Shown here: positions 50,834 through 59,562 of the stretch, piece after piece | Layout of the letters: the number at the start of each line of letters is the position of its first letter | Numbering within the stretch: position 1 is the first letter of the stretch | Assembly: GCA_004376055.2 (NCBI GenBank) | Contig: CP049016.1 | Span: 2,170,001 to 2,234,000, forward strand | Direction: 5' to 3' | Length of the DNA stretch: 64,000 nucleotides | Source of the DNA: Nitrospirales bacterium LBB_01 | GTDB lineage: Bacteria > Nitrospirota > Thermodesulfovibrionia > Thermodesulfovibrionales > Magnetobacteriaceae | The notes under the pieces: generated by a model | Database searches by the model: none | The model's input: only the letters and a program-made list of their open reading frames with translations | What the model was told of the DNA's origin: nothing | Made by a program: the position numbers and the translations under genes

Positions 50834-51507
50834 TGCCGGTATTTCTACTAAATGAAGATATCTTTTTCCCTCCGGTTTACTTAGCTCGAAATGATGGGCT
50901 TTTGGCAGTTGGCGGAGACCTTTCCAAAAAACGTCTGATTCAAGCCTACAAACTGGGGATTTTCCCGTGGTTTTCCGAGGGGGACCCTCTGCTTTGGTGG
51001 TCGCCTGACCCAAGGCTTGTTATGTTTTTGGATGAGTTTAAACCATCAAGAAGTCTAAGACAAGTGATTAAACGCTGCATATTTACCGTCACCTTTGACA
51101 AGGATTTTTGCGGCGTTATAAATAACTGTGCAGCAGAAAGATTGGGCAAACCTGACGGCACATGGCTTACTGAGGAAATGATTCGTGCATACATCGGACT
51201 CCACAAGTCCGGTTATGCGCACTCGGTAGAGTGTTGGCAGGAGGGGGAGCTCTCAGGTGGGCTATATGGTGTAGCCATAGGGAAAATGTTTTTTGGCGAA
51301 AGTATGTTTACAAAAGTAAGCAACGCATCAAAAACAGCCTTTGCTTTCCTTGTGGAAAAATTGATAGAATTGGAGTTCCATTTAATAGACTGTCAGGTAA
51401 GGACAGAGCATCTTGTAAGTATGGGAGCACGTGAAATAACTGGAGAGGAGTTTCAGGCAATACTGAAGGCAGCAGTAAAGCCGCCGTTAAAAAGTATATG
51501 GCAATAG
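50833..51507 (+). CDS. aat: Leucyl/phenylalanyl-tRNA--protein transferase
   Basis: 224 residues. FPPVYLARNDGLLAVGGDLS, LGIFPWFSEGDPLLWWSPDPR and VECWQEGELSGGLYGVAIGKMFFGESMF are family signatures. It adds Leu or Phe to proteins starting with Lys or Arg, creating the degrons ClpS reads. Its start overlaps the clpA stop (TAATG). The clpS-clpA-aat order puts the whole recognition route in one operon. Confidence 0.96.
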   Translation: MPVFLLNEDIFFPPVYLARNDGLLAVGGDLSKKRLIQAYKLGIFPWFSEGDPLLWWSPDPRLVMFLDEFKPSRSLRQVIKRCIFTVTFDKDFCGVINNCAAERLGKPDGTWLTEEMIRAYIGLHKSGYAHSVECWQEGELSGGLYGVAIGKMFFGESMFTKVSNASKTAFAFLVEKLIELEFHLIDCQVRTEHLVSMGAREITGEEFQAILKAAVKPPLKSIWQ

Positions 51508-52490
51508 TGACAGAGGAAATAAAACACAGGCTAAAGTCTTTTCCAAAACCGCTTAACTCTGTGCTTGATTTGGTCGGGAAAACTCCACTTGTAGAAATTA
51601 CACGAGCAGTTGACGAAAACGCGGACATGGCCGAAATATTTGCCAAAATAGAATTTTTTAATCCATGCAGCTCCGTTAAAGACAGAATCTGTAATGCCAT
51701 GATTGAAAGAGCGGAGCGTGACGGACTTCTTCACGCAGGGGACACAATCATAGAGCCAACCTCGGGCAATACGGGCATAGGGCTAGCCTTTGTGTGTGCC
51801 GTTAAGGGGTACAAGCTGATTCTAACGATGCCGGAAACAATGAGCGAGGAGCGGCGGACTATGCTCAAAGCATTTGGAGCAAAGTTGATTCTTACTGAGG
51901 GCTCCAGCATGACAGCGGCCGTTGAGTTAGCCGAAAAATTGGCTCAAGAAAATGGTTATTTCCAACCGCATCAGTTTAAAAATCCGGATAATTCACGCGC
52001 TCACAAAGAAACAACAGCAATTGAAATCATAGATGAGCTTGGAGAGCCGGATGCCTTTGTTGCAGGGGTGGGCACAGGGGGCACAATAACCGGAGTGGGA
52101 GAGGTGCTGAGGGAAAGGTTTGGCTGCAGAGTTAGAATTATTGCGGTGGAGCCTATGGGAAGCGCAGTGTTATCAGGCGCACAACCCGGCTCTCACGGAA
52201 TACAGGGTATCGGCGCCGGATTTGTTCCCGATGTGTTAAATCGCAGCATAATTGATGAGATTATACAGGTCTCTGATGAGACAGCGTATGAGTATGCGCG
52301 GCTCCTCATAAGGAAAGAGGGAATCCTTGCGGGGATTTCATCGGGCGCTAATTTCTATGCCGCACTGCTGACAGCTAAAAAACTTGGCAAAGGCAGACGG
52401 GTTGTAACAATATTTCCGGATACCGGAGAGCGGTACTTGAGCACTCCGTTGTTTTCCGGATGGGAAAATGATGCCGATAAGACATTTTAG
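51498..52490 (+). CDS. cysK: Cysteine synthase A (O-acetylserine sulfhydrylase)
   Basis: 330 residues, PLP-dependent. SSVKDRICNAM holds the PLP lysine, PTSGNTGIG the substrate loop and GTGGTITGVG the phosphate-binding loop. A 20-residue N-terminal extension precedes the usual start. Overlaps the end of aat by ten bases. It makes cysteine from O-acetylserine and sulfide; serine acetyltransferase is not in view. Confidence 0.95.
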   Translation: MAIVTEEIKHRLKSFPKPLNSVLDLVGKTPLVEITRAVDENADMAEIFAKIEFFNPCSSVKDRICNAMIERAERDGLLHAGDTIIEPTSGNTGIGLAFVCAVKGYKLILTMPETMSEERRTMLKAFGAKLILTEGSSMTAAVELAEKLAQENGYFQPHQFKNPDNSRAHKETTAIEIIDELGEPDAFVAGVGTGGTITGVGEVLRERFGCRVRIIAVEPMGSAVLSGAQPGSHGIQGIGAGFVPDVLNRSIIDEIIQVSDETAYEYARLLIRKEGILAGISSGANFYAALLTAKKLGKGRRVVTIFPDTGERYLSTPLFSGWENDADKTF

Positions 52491-52499
52491 GATAGAACT

Positions 52500-53414
52500 T
52501 TGACAGCGCACAGTATTCTTGATACTATTGGCTGCACACCGCTTATACGTCTTGATAAATCATTAGGGTTACAAGGCGGTGGAATAGAGATATACGCTAA
52601 ACTTGAGATGTATAACCCGGGGCGCTCTGTAAAAGACAGACCGGCGTATCAGATGATATGCGATGCCGAGGGTTCTGGGGAGTTAACACGCGATAAGATA
52701 TTAATTGACTCAACCTCCGGCAACACCGGCATTGCATACGCTATGACAGGGGCAGTGCGTGGTTATAAGGTAACAATCGTAATTCCCAAAAATGCAAGCC
52801 CTGAGCGAAAAAAGATAATCGCAGGGTTTGGAGCAGAGATAATATATTCAAGTCCATTTGAAGGCTCAGACGGCGCAATTCGGTTAGCTCGGAAAATCTA
52901 CAGTGAAAACCGCAAGAAATATTACATGCCGGATCAGTACAACAATCCATCAAACTGGAAAGCGCACTATTTAACAACAGGTCCGGAAATTTATGAGCAA
53001 ACCGGAGGCTCTGTCACTCATTTTATAGCTACTGTGGGTACGGGAGGCACAATTACCGGAACCGGCAAAGCGCTCAGGGAATTTAATAAAGACGTCAAAG
53101 TAATCGCAATTCAGCCCGATGACGCCATGCACGGGATAGAGGGTTTAAAGCACATGGCAAGCTCTATAGTGCCGGGCATATATGATTTAAACTTTGCCGA
53201 TGAGACGATTTTTGTAGGCACCGAGGAAAGCTACGATATGGTCAGACGTTTGGTCAAACTTGAAGGGCTTGCAGTAGGGCACTCCTCAGGAGCAGCACTT
53301 ACTGGAGCGCTTTCTTTGGCAAAACGCCTTCAAGCCGATGGCGTAAATGAAGCCGTAATCGTCTGCATTTTCCCTGACGGCGGTGACAGATATTTAAGCC
53401 ATTGTATTGATTGA
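52500..53414 (+). CDS. cysM: Cysteine synthase, CysM-type
   Basis: 304 residues with the same plan: RSVKDRPAYQM (PLP lysine), STSGNTGIAYAM and GTGGTITGTGKAL. TTG start, ten bases after cysK. The RPAYQM context, rather than RICNAM, is the CysM/CBS-like branch, which may use thiosulfate or sulfocysteine precursors. Two consecutive synthases suggest different sulfur donors; inference only. Confidence 0.9.
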   Translation: MTAHSILDTIGCTPLIRLDKSLGLQGGGIEIYAKLEMYNPGRSVKDRPAYQMICDAEGSGELTRDKILIDSTSGNTGIAYAMTGAVRGYKVTIVIPKNASPERKKIIAGFGAEIIYSSPFEGSDGAIRLARKIYSENRKKYYMPDQYNNPSNWKAHYLTTGPEIYEQTGGSVTHFIATVGTGGTITGTGKALREFNKDVKVIAIQPDDAMHGIEGLKHMASSIVPGIYDLNFADETIFVGTEESYDMVRRLVKLEGLAVGHSSGAALTGALSLAKRLQADGVNEAVIVCIFPDGGDRYLSHCID

Positions 53415-53838
53415 TTTGGTAAGATTAGGAAAAGAAATTGGCGCTAATATATCTTTTGGCTTGAAAGAAGGCGATGTGTTTATGCACCCTCTAAATTATG
53501 AAATAAAAACTGAAATAACAACTGTCTTTAAAGATATCCTAAACAATGACAGCGTTTTTACAAAATACGCCGATAGTCACATTCGCGAGCAAATTATGCA
53601 TAGAGCAAAAGATAGAATTTTTAGAGAATATGGTTTAAATAATCTCCAGAATATCTTAGCAGCTCCAGATGTAGTTTTAAATGATAAAAATCAGCAGGCT
53701 ATTATGTACTGTAAAAGGTTTGAAAGCAGATACGTTGCTGTAGTTGTAGGCAAAAATAGCAGATACATTTATACAATACAACCAATACCCTTGAATTTTT
53801 CATTGGATAGATATATAATAATTTATGAGGGGAAGTAG
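53407..53838 (+). CDS. Hypothetical small protein, possible BECR-fold nuclease toxin
   Basis: 143 residues, no confident family. The C-terminal half (ILAAPDVVLNDKNQQ, then YVAVVVGKNSRYIYTIQPI) follows the strand order of the phage-associated Barnase-EndoU-ColicinE5/D-RelE group (PBECR), including a final Thr before the last strand. The start is a TTG at 53407 overlapping the cysM stop; the true start is unsure. AT-richer than the genes before it, and directly followed by another small gene, as in toxin-antitoxin or toxin-immunity pairs. Function remains a guess. Confidence 0.55.
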   Translation: MIDLVRLGKEIGANISFGLKEGDVFMHPLNYEIKTEITTVFKDILNNDSVFTKYADSHIREQIMHRAKDRIFREYGLNNLQNILAAPDVVLNDKNQQAIMYCKRFESRYVAVVVGKNSRYIYTIQPIPLNFSLDRYIIIYEGK

Positions 53839-53839
53839 C

Positions 53840-54193
53840 TTGAATTTAAGTTTCACAGATAAAACAGAAGGTTTTGTTCTGGGAGCATATGTTGACGTGG
53901 AGGTAAATTCTGAGTTGATTGATGAGTTTTTGACTGAAGAGCCTGACGATGACATCATTATTAATAAAAACGACGAAATCGTATATCTCAACCACTTTTT
54001 TGCAGGCGACAGCCCAATAGGCGGTGTCGCTGAGCTAATTAATGTCATAAAGAACTACGACATTAAAAATCATTATACAGTTGCTGAGTTAAACCTGTTC
54101 GGTGTTGTCTTTACAGAAGTATTGGAGGCTGTAAAAAAACACTATGAATTAACTTATAACACAAAGAAAACCCCTCAAGTTGTATTAGTTTGA
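53840..54193 (+). CDS. Hypothetical acidic protein, possible partner of the preceding gene
   Basis: About 117 residues, strongly acidic (TEEPDDDIIINKNDE) with two predicted strands followed by helices. I favour a TTG at 53840 with AGGGGA about 8 bases before it; an ATG at 53825 overlaps the previous gene. The pairing with the small gene upstream and the acidity fit an antitoxin or immunity protein, but no family is recognised. No terminator is obvious before 54264. Confidence 0.5.
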   Translation: MNLSFTDKTEGFVLGAYVDVEVNSELIDEFLTEEPDDDIIINKNDEIVYLNHFFAGDSPIGGVAELINVIKNYDIKNHYTVAELNLFGVVFTEVLEAVKKHYELTYNTKKTPQVVLV

Positions 54194-54264
54194 GCAAGGT
54201 TTAGAAAAATTTTTTGCGGTTTTGGTTTTGACAATTTTTCCCCTGATACCAATTAACAGTCAAG

Positions 54265-54516
54265 TTACAAAAGATTGTTATATTGAGCATGAGTTCCAAT
54301 CCAAAACCATATTAATCCTTTTTCTGTTTCTACAGACAGTGCCCGGTGTCTTAAGCCAACTCTTACAGACCAGTACCGGTCAACTTTTTTGATGTGCAGA
54401 GATGGATGATGCGGGTTATCTTTTAGAAGCGCAAAGTGTCTGTCTGCCAAATCCTGAATATGCTTTGGGAGTTTATCGTAACACTCCCAAAATGAGGCAA
54501 CGGCATAATGTCTCAT
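54265..54516 (-). CDS. RelE/ParE-family toxin
   Basis: 83 residues. Opening helix (FWECYDKLPKHIQDLADRHFALL), then HHPSLHIKKVDRYWSVRVGLRHRALSV, the strand-rich core of RelE/ParE-like toxins in the branch often annotated as mRNA interferase or plasmid-stabilisation protein. Its start overlaps the antitoxin stop (ATGA at 54513-54516), the usual antitoxin-first order. Confidence 0.8.
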   Translation of the reverse strand: MRHYAVASFWECYDKLPKHIQDLADRHFALLKDNPHHPSLHIKKVDRYWSVRVGLRHRALSVETEKGLIWFWIGTHAQYNNLL

Positions 54517-54716
54517 AGTTCTCTAAAATTACCGTTATTAAAATCAGACACAGCCCTTTCAGCAAGAGCATCAAGCCTGCCTGAGACTGCATCGTGTTCA
54601 AATTCCGCATCCCATTTTGCAGAGTCAAATTTTTCTTCAAACCAAACTCTGAACTGGGCTAACTCCTCTTGTGATAAACCTGATACCGCCTCTTCAATTT
54701 CCTGTACTTTTGACAT
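54513..54716 (-). CDS. Antitoxin of the RelE/ParE-like pair
   Basis: 67 residues, acidic and helical (IEEAVSGLSQEELAQFRVWFEEKFD), with the C-terminal DALAERAVSDFNNG tail that in this group of small antitoxins wraps the toxin. AGGAGG lies about 4-5 bases before the ATG at 54716. The 245 bases upstream, to the aldolase gene stop, hold no gene. Confidence 0.78.
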   Translation of the reverse strand: MSKVQEIEEAVSGLSQEELAQFRVWFEEKFDSAKWDAEFEHDAVSGRLDALAERAVSDFNNGNFREL

Positions 54717-54961
54717 GTTTAACCTCCTGTTAGGCTATTGCATCAAACCAAAATATCAAAAGTAGTATAAGCAATTTGCTCTATTTTTGAAAACCGAAAA
54801 CGCAGAGAGTGCCTGCTACTACAATGTGTATTTTACCGAATTGTAAATTATTTTGCAATTTATCAAGAGTTTACAAAGAATATCCACATATTAAAATAGC
54901 TTATAGCTTAGGGATTAGCCTTGAAAATAATAATGTTATCGATGGAATTGTTAAGATAAAA

Positions 54962-57100
54962 TTATCTTGGCGTGGCATCGGGGAGACCGCCGTCAACGGG
55001 AATTGTGGCGCCGGTTGTTGGGGTCTGTCTTGTAACGAAAAACAGGACTGCTTTTGAGACGTGCTCACCGGTAACGGGAGATTTTAGCAGGTTTCGGTTA
55101 TGGTAATATTGCTCAAGCCCTTTTTCATCAAGTCCGCGGGCTTTCATTCTCTCTGGGCCTATTTCCTCCCAAAGCCCTGAGCGCTTTGAGCCGCCTGAAA
55201 ACACCGCATCAGGAGATACCATATTAACTCGCACTCCAAGAGGGGCAAGCTCAAGCGAGGCAACACGAGCTATCTGATGTGCCGCAGCTTTCGTTGCGCT
55301 ATATGCCCCAAAGCTGGCGCTTGGGGAAAACACATTTTTGGTTGACACCAAGACAATGTCGCCTCCCGTTGCCTGACGCTTAAAAAGACGCGCCGCCTCA
55401 GACACTACCGTTAGAGTGCCATCCACATTTACTCGCTCAAGACGCTTAAACCCATCAAGCGGCATATCCATAAGGGTTGATACCAAAGCAATGCCGGCAT
55501 TTGGAATTAAAATATCAACGCCTCCCCATAGCTCAGTTACTTTTGCAAAACACAGTGACACCGACTCCGTATCTGTGACGTCCATAGGAATTGCCGCCAC
55601 ACGCTCTCCAAACTCCTCTCGTAAGTTTTCGTACATGGAGTTGAGATTATCCCCGGGCAAATCTGTTAAGGCTACACATGAGCCGCTTTGCAAAAGCCCC
55701 TTGCTTACAGCTCCGCCAATTGCGCCAGCTGCTCCAGTTACAATTGACACGCTGCCGGAAAGCGGAAACATGTATTTCTCGATGTTTAGTTTTGAGTGCT
55801 GATACAGTCTGTATTCCATTTTAAAAATGTCGTCCTCTGTTATGCCTTTAAACTCTGAGGTTTCTGCAATATCAAGTTTCACCCGAATATTCTGTTGTGT
55901 TATATCACAGGCTATCGCTGCCGATTTGTGGTCGTCGCCTGCACATATTATCCCAATGCCGGGAATTGCAATTACCTTTGGCAGTGAATCAAAATGAGTT
56001 ATTACAGATGAGTCAAGGCTGTGCCTTTTAAGGTAATTGCCATATTCCTTAGTAAAACTCTGTAGTGCATACGATATGGTCTCTCTGATTGCGTTATCAT
56101 CATCGGCTGCGACACTGTCAATCCAAAGGGGAAAAGCTTTCGTTCTGATAAGATAATCCGACGTAATGGGCGGAGTCATAATGACATCCCGTGCTTTTTT
56201 GGAATTTATAAACCCGAGTGTCACGTCATCTATTATTGGTTTTAAGATTACCTTATTAAATGGATTGTCTGTGTCGTTAGTCTTTTCGGAAAGTAACCCT
56301 CTGAGAATCGGTGCAATTTTAACGTATCGTTGCTTTGCATCATCAACCTCATTCTGAGCGGCGTTAATAAATAACTTTCGTTTTAAGCGCCCCTTAGCGG
56401 CTTCAATATATTTTTCAGCCTTCGTTACAAAATCAATCATACATGAATATGAGTCCTTTGCAGTATCTCCCCATGTGAAAATTCCGTGGTGCATAAGAAT
56501 CAGCGCTTTCACTTTGGGATTGCTCATGTAAAGCGATGCGGCAGCTTTTGCCAGTTGAAACCCGGGCGTGTAATAATCTAAAATTGCCGCATCATCGCCA
56601 AACACCTTTTTGAAGGCTTCTTTTCCGTCAGCCGAGTTACCCAGAGTGAGGATTGCCTCTGAATGGGTGTGATCAACGTACTTAAATGGAATAAAGGCAT
56701 GAAGGAGGGTCTCTAACGAGGGTGTGGATGCGCTGTGGTCAAACAAATGGGTGCGAAACTCATTTATCATCGTCTTGTCGTCTAAATCGTCAAGTTCAAG
56801 CAGTTTTAGGAGATAGTCAAGTTCAAGCGCAACGTGGCCATCCGGTTTAATCCTGTCCATGTCGTAACCGGATGCTTTAACGTAGAGAGCGCTGACAGGC
56901 TGTCCAAAGACATTAGTGTAGTTAGATTTGACGGAGGTATTTCCGCCTCCATGAAGGACAAGAGATTTATCTTTGCCCAAAAGCTGAGTCGTATAGGTTC
57001 TTAAGGCAAGGTCATCCCCATATTTTTCGCCATAGAGTTTTATGAACTCTGCGGCTTCATCGTCTGACCACTTGTTTATCAATGTCTCAGCTCCCCCCAC
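54962..57100 (-). CDS. Bifunctional class II aldolase/short-chain dehydrogenase (RhaD-ADH type)
   Basis: About 705-712 residues. Residues 1-430 are a class II aldolase of the rhamnulose-1-phosphate type, with metal ligands in DHTHSEAILTLGN and HHGIFTWG. Residues 450-700 are a Rossmann dehydrogenase with TGAAGAIGGAVSKGL, NAGIALVS and the catalytic YSATK. Known fusions of this type split rhamnulose-1-phosphate to dihydroxyacetone phosphate and lactaldehyde and reduce or oxidise the aldehyde. No rhamnose kinase or isomerase is near, so another 5- or 6-carbon 1-phosphate is possible. The GTG at 57100 is given; a TTG at 57079 behind GGGGGAG is an equal candidate. Confidence 0.88.
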   Translation of the reverse strand: MGGAETLINKWSDDEAAEFIKLYGEKYGDDLALRTYTTQLLGKDKSLVLHGGGNTSVKSNYTNVFGQPVSALYVKASGYDMDRIKPDGHVALELDYLLKLLELDDLDDKTMINEFRTHLFDHSASTPSLETLLHAFIPFKYVDHTHSEAILTLGNSADGKEAFKKVFGDDAAILDYYTPGFQLAKAAASLYMSNPKVKALILMHHGIFTWGDTAKDSYSCMIDFVTKAEKYIEAAKGRLKRKLFINAAQNEVDDAKQRYVKIAPILRGLLSEKTNDTDNPFNKVILKPIIDDVTLGFINSKKARDVIMTPPITSDYLIRTKAFPLWIDSVAADDDNAIRETISYALQSFTKEYGNYLKRHSLDSSVITHFDSLPKVIAIPGIGIICAGDDHKSAAIACDITQQNIRVKLDIAETSEFKGITEDDIFKMEYRLYQHSKLNIEKYMFPLSGSVSIVTGAAGAIGGAVSKGLLQSGSCVALTDLPGDNLNSMYENLREEFGERVAAIPMDVTDTESVSLCFAKVTELWGGVDILIPNAGIALVSTLMDMPLDGFKRLERVNVDGTLTVVSEAARLFKRQATGGDIVLVSTKNVFSPSASFGAYSATKAAAHQIARVASLELAPLGVRVNMVSPDAVFSGGSKRSGLWEEIGPERMKARGLDEKGLEQYYHNRNLLKSPVTGEHVSKAVLFFVTRQTPTTGATIPVDGGLPDATPR

Positions 57101-57191
57101 GATGCTCTTTATAGTTTCAGTTTAAAAAACTCATAAATCTTTTATGAATGGGTGTTTCCACTAATTATATTCTACCTTCAACCTGACGGGT

Positions 57192-57650
57192 TTGTCTATA
57201 CGTATTGACTCAGACGTCATTGAAAGCATACAATTAAGCATGGGAGCAGTGAAACACTCTAAGACACATACAGAACGTGAAGCGTACCGGTATATGGAAA
57301 ACGCGAAAGGTTTGCTCAGGGCTGCCGCCATTGAAGATAATATCTACCTCGACAAAAAGCCCGTCCGTGAAGCGTTTGGCACGGCGTACCTTGCTATACT
57401 TGAAGCCATTAACGAGGTACTGATAAAGAAGGGATTAACCGTTAAAGAATTGCCTAAGTCCGTTGACGGCTACAGGGCAGCCCTACAAAAATATGTGTCT
57501 GTCAATAACGGCAAGCTATTGAGAGAGTTTGAAAATCTATATGAAACCTTGCATATCGGCGGTTATTACAGAGGATTGTTTAGAGGCGTCCCGCTGGTCA
57601 AAGATGCCATGAAAGCCGCAGACGCCTTTATAAAGAAGATATTGCCTTAA
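57192..57650 (+). CDS. DUF5618-like protein (HEPN-type)
   Basis: 152 residues, all helical. The order YRYMENAKGLLRAAAIEDNIYLDKKPVREAFGTAY...AALQKY...LHIGGYYRGLF matches small DUF5618-type proteins related to HEPN ribonucleases/partners. The frame starts at TTG 57192; an ATG at 57240 without a ribosome site is the alternative. The catalytic R-x4-H of active HEPN nucleases is not seen. No obvious nucleotidyltransferase partner. Confidence 0.6.
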   Translation: MSIRIDSDVIESIQLSMGAVKHSKTHTEREAYRYMENAKGLLRAAAIEDNIYLDKKPVREAFGTAYLAILEAINEVLIKKGLTVKELPKSVDGYRAALQKYVSVNNGKLLREFENLYETLHIGGYYRGLFRGVPLVKDAMKAADAFIKKILP

Positions 57651-57710
57651 GCCTGCACCAGAAACCCTACGATTATCATTCTGCCACAAGCCCGTGGAAC
57701 TCGCCTGAAG

Positions 57711-57745
57711 AAAATTAGACAGAAGAATACGTTTTGTCTAATTTT
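57711..57745. terminator. Bidirectional terminator / terminal inverted repeat, left
   Basis: AAAATTAGACA and TGTCTAATTTT form an 11-bp stem with a 13-base loop between two convergent genes. The inner 26 bases recur in opposite orientation at 58407-58432 (24 of 26 identical), beyond the other end of the gene at 57799-58239. It may thus be one end of a small mobile unit as well as a terminator. Confidence 0.6.
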
Positions 57746-57798
57746 GCAACAGACACCTCAGAAACGGGGTTAAATCGTGTAGGCAAAAAGGGGTTAAT

Positions 57799-58239
57799 TT
57801 ACTCACCACCACCGCCGCCTTCACCGCCGCCTGGTGTTGGTGTTGGTTCTGGTTCTGGTTCTGGTGTTGGTTCTGGTTCTGGTGCTATAGGTGTCGAATC
57901 AAGTAAACCAGTAACGATAAGAACGGACATAGATGCTACTGCTTCAGCAGTTATACCTGCTTCTTCTAATACTGTTAAGGCTGCTGCTTCAAGAGACTCT
58001 GCAAGTGTTGCCTTAGCCACATCGGAAACTAAGCTTAAAGCTACATCTTCCGTAAATTCTTGTCCAGCCTCATCTATTTTATCTGCAGCAGAAGCTAACT
58101 TTGCTCCGTCAACTACTCCTGGTACACCAAATCCTCCAAACATCAAGAAACCGAAGGCTTTGGCCATATCTTCAGAGCCAGTTTTTTCTTTCATTGCCCT
58201 AATCGCGAGTTCCTTAATCATGTCGCTGGAAATAGACAT
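57799..58239 (-). CDS. Small protein with Pro-Glu/Thr and poly-Gly tail, unknown
   Basis: 146 residues. AAGGAGG precedes the ATG at 58239 by about 5 bases, a strong site. Residues 1-55 form a helix then a glycine-rich turn (FGFLMFGGFGVPGVVDG); 55-110 are a helical region rich in Ala, Glu and Ser; the tail is P-E-P-E-P-T repeats and ends with GGGEGGGGGE. No signal peptide or membrane helix. The AT-poor, repetitive tail is unlike the neighbours. It is flanked by inverted copies of a 26-base repeat. A small cell-surface or secreted peptide is possible; no family is recognised. Confidence 0.6.
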   Translation of the reverse strand: MSISSDMIKELAIRAMKEKTGSEDMAKAFGFLMFGGFGVPGVVDGAKLASAADKIDEAGQEFTEDVALSLVSDVAKATLAESLEAAALTVLEEAGITAEAVASMSVLIVTGLLDSTPIAPEPEPTPEPEPEPTPTPGGGEGGGGGE

Positions 58240-58406
58240 TGTTTCCTCCTTTTTTAAAAAAGTGATTCATAATTAATTTGTTTTATGATGTTAGTTTAAT
58301 ACATAATAAGAAAAATAATGAATACAGCAGAACAAGGACTGGACAATAACGGATATGTCTTTTTTTTATTGCACAAGAGTTTTTTGCATGGTGAAAAAGA
58401 GATACT

Positions 58407-58432
58407 TAGACAAAATGTATCCTTCTGTCTAT
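58407..58432. repeat. 26-base repeat, right copy
   Basis: Begins TTAGACAAAATG and ends TTCTGTCTA; reverse complement of 57716-57741 with two differences. A partial copy (ATAGACAAAATG) follows near 58492. The gene-free stretch 58240-58570 otherwise holds only AT-rich sequence and a Gly-rich-protein leader region. Confidence 0.55.
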
Positions 58433-58570
58433 TGTTTTACCCGCTGCAGCCTGTAAACCCGCATTTTTGTTGAAGCCGGGTAAAGCCAACACATAGACAA
58501 AATGATAAACGCGTACTATTTTCTAAAAAAGATGTTGCAAAAGTGGTGATAGATATGTCAACATATAGCA

Positions 58571-58933
58571 ATGAGAGACACGCGGCTTATTTCATGGATG
58601 AAAGCGGCGCGGAGGGATTTTGACGAATTTCCCGATGATGTGCAGGCTGATATGTTGAGAGCGCTTACGATATCAGCCGAAGGCGGCAAGGCGGACATTG
58701 CCAAACCCTTCAAAGGTGTTGACGGCGGTGTTTTTGAAATAGCGCTTAAACATCAAGGTAACGCTTTCCGCATCCTCTATGCCGTGAAGATTGGCGCAGA
58801 CATTTGGGTCATTCACGCCTTTCAGAAAAAATCAAAGACCGGAATTGAAACGCCTCAAATGGAGATTGATATTATCCGTGAACGATTAAAACGATTGAAG
58901 GAGGCTCTAAAATGGAAGACGATTTTGAATTAA
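58571..58933 (+). CDS. higB: HigB-type toxin (phage Gp49-like, RelE fold)
   Basis: 120 residues. FPDDVQADMLRAL, then KPFKGVDGGVFEIALKHQGNAFRILYAVK and IWVIHAFQKKSKTGIETP are characteristic of the Gp49/HigB family of RelE-fold ribonucleases. Toxin precedes antitoxin and overlaps it by 22 bases, the typical higBA order. Confidence 0.9.
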   Translation: MRDTRLISWMKAARRDFDEFPDDVQADMLRALTISAEGGKADIAKPFKGVDGGVFEIALKHQGNAFRILYAVKIGADIWVIHAFQKKSKTGIETPQMEIDIIRERLKRLKEALKWKTILN

Positions 58934-59232
58934 TACACGGCAGCGGTAACGTGTTCCGTGACTTTGGCCGTCCCAACGCCAACGTTGAACAGGCTCGTGC
59001 CATCATCGCGGCAAAAATTATTGGCACGCTTGACGAACGTAGCCTTTCCACACGCGAAGCCGAAAGGTTGACGGGCGTGTCACATTCGGAGTTTTCACGC
59101 ATCAGAAATGCGCGGCTCAAGCACTTTACGCTTGACCGAATGATTACGATTCTTGAAAAACTTGACGAAGATATTGAAGTTGACGTTATCTTCAAGCCAC
59201 GGACTTGTGTGCAACAAGTGGTACACGCCTAA
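58912..59232 (+). CDS. higA: HigA-type XRE antitoxin
   Basis: 106 residues. Helix-turn-helix: IGTLDERSLSTREAERLTGVSHSEFSRIRNARLKHFTLDRMITIL, ending with a beta strand VDVIFKPR. It should neutralise the toxin and repress the pair's promoter. The first 20 codons lie inside the toxin gene. Confidence 0.9.
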   Translation: MEDDFELIHGSGNVFRDFGRPNANVEQARAIIAAKIIGTLDERSLSTREAERLTGVSHSEFSRIRNARLKHFTLDRMITILEKLDEDIEVDVIFKPRTCVQQVVHA

Positions 59233-59306
59233 GCGCGATGACAGAGCGCAAAAACCTATTGGTTGCCGTGTTGCCTCTTTCCTCTAAAATTGTTTAAACT
59301 ATAGTC

Positions 59307-59561
59307 ATGAACGAAACTGTTATTGAAACAAGTCATAAGGCAGCTGATGAGCAGAGCTACATTGACCGGATAGATAGTACGTTGAGTAGTTTGTCTCTTG
59401 AGCGGCTTAAAGAAGTGTCAGATTTTGCTTCTTTTCTCGCTGACAAGGAGCGTAGGCATAAAGAGTTTGTTGAAGAGACACTGGCTGCTGAACAAGAAGA
59501 GGGCTATACGTTTGATACGGTTGAGGAGGCTATGGAATTCATTAAAAGTTGGAAAGAATAG
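59307..59561 (+). CDS. Antitoxin of a YafQ/RelE-like pair
   Basis: 84 residues, helical and acidic. RIDSTLSSLSLERLKEVSDFASFLADKERRHKEF and the ending EEAMEFIKSWKE fit short DUF2281/AbrB-lacking antitoxins found beside RelE-like toxins. Two bases before the toxin start. Third toxin-antitoxin pair in this stretch. Confidence 0.72.
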   Translation: MNETVIETSHKAADEQSYIDRIDSTLSSLSLERLKEVSDFASFLADKERRHKEFVEETLAAEQEEGYTFDTVEEAMEFIKSWKE

Positions 59562-59562
59562 C

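Noticed and set aside
57734-58276. A 180-codon plus-strand ORF opposite the Pro-Glu tail protein
   Set aside because: It is the complement of the minus-strand gene, which has the strong ribosome site; the ORF's Gly-Ser repeats simply mirror its tail.
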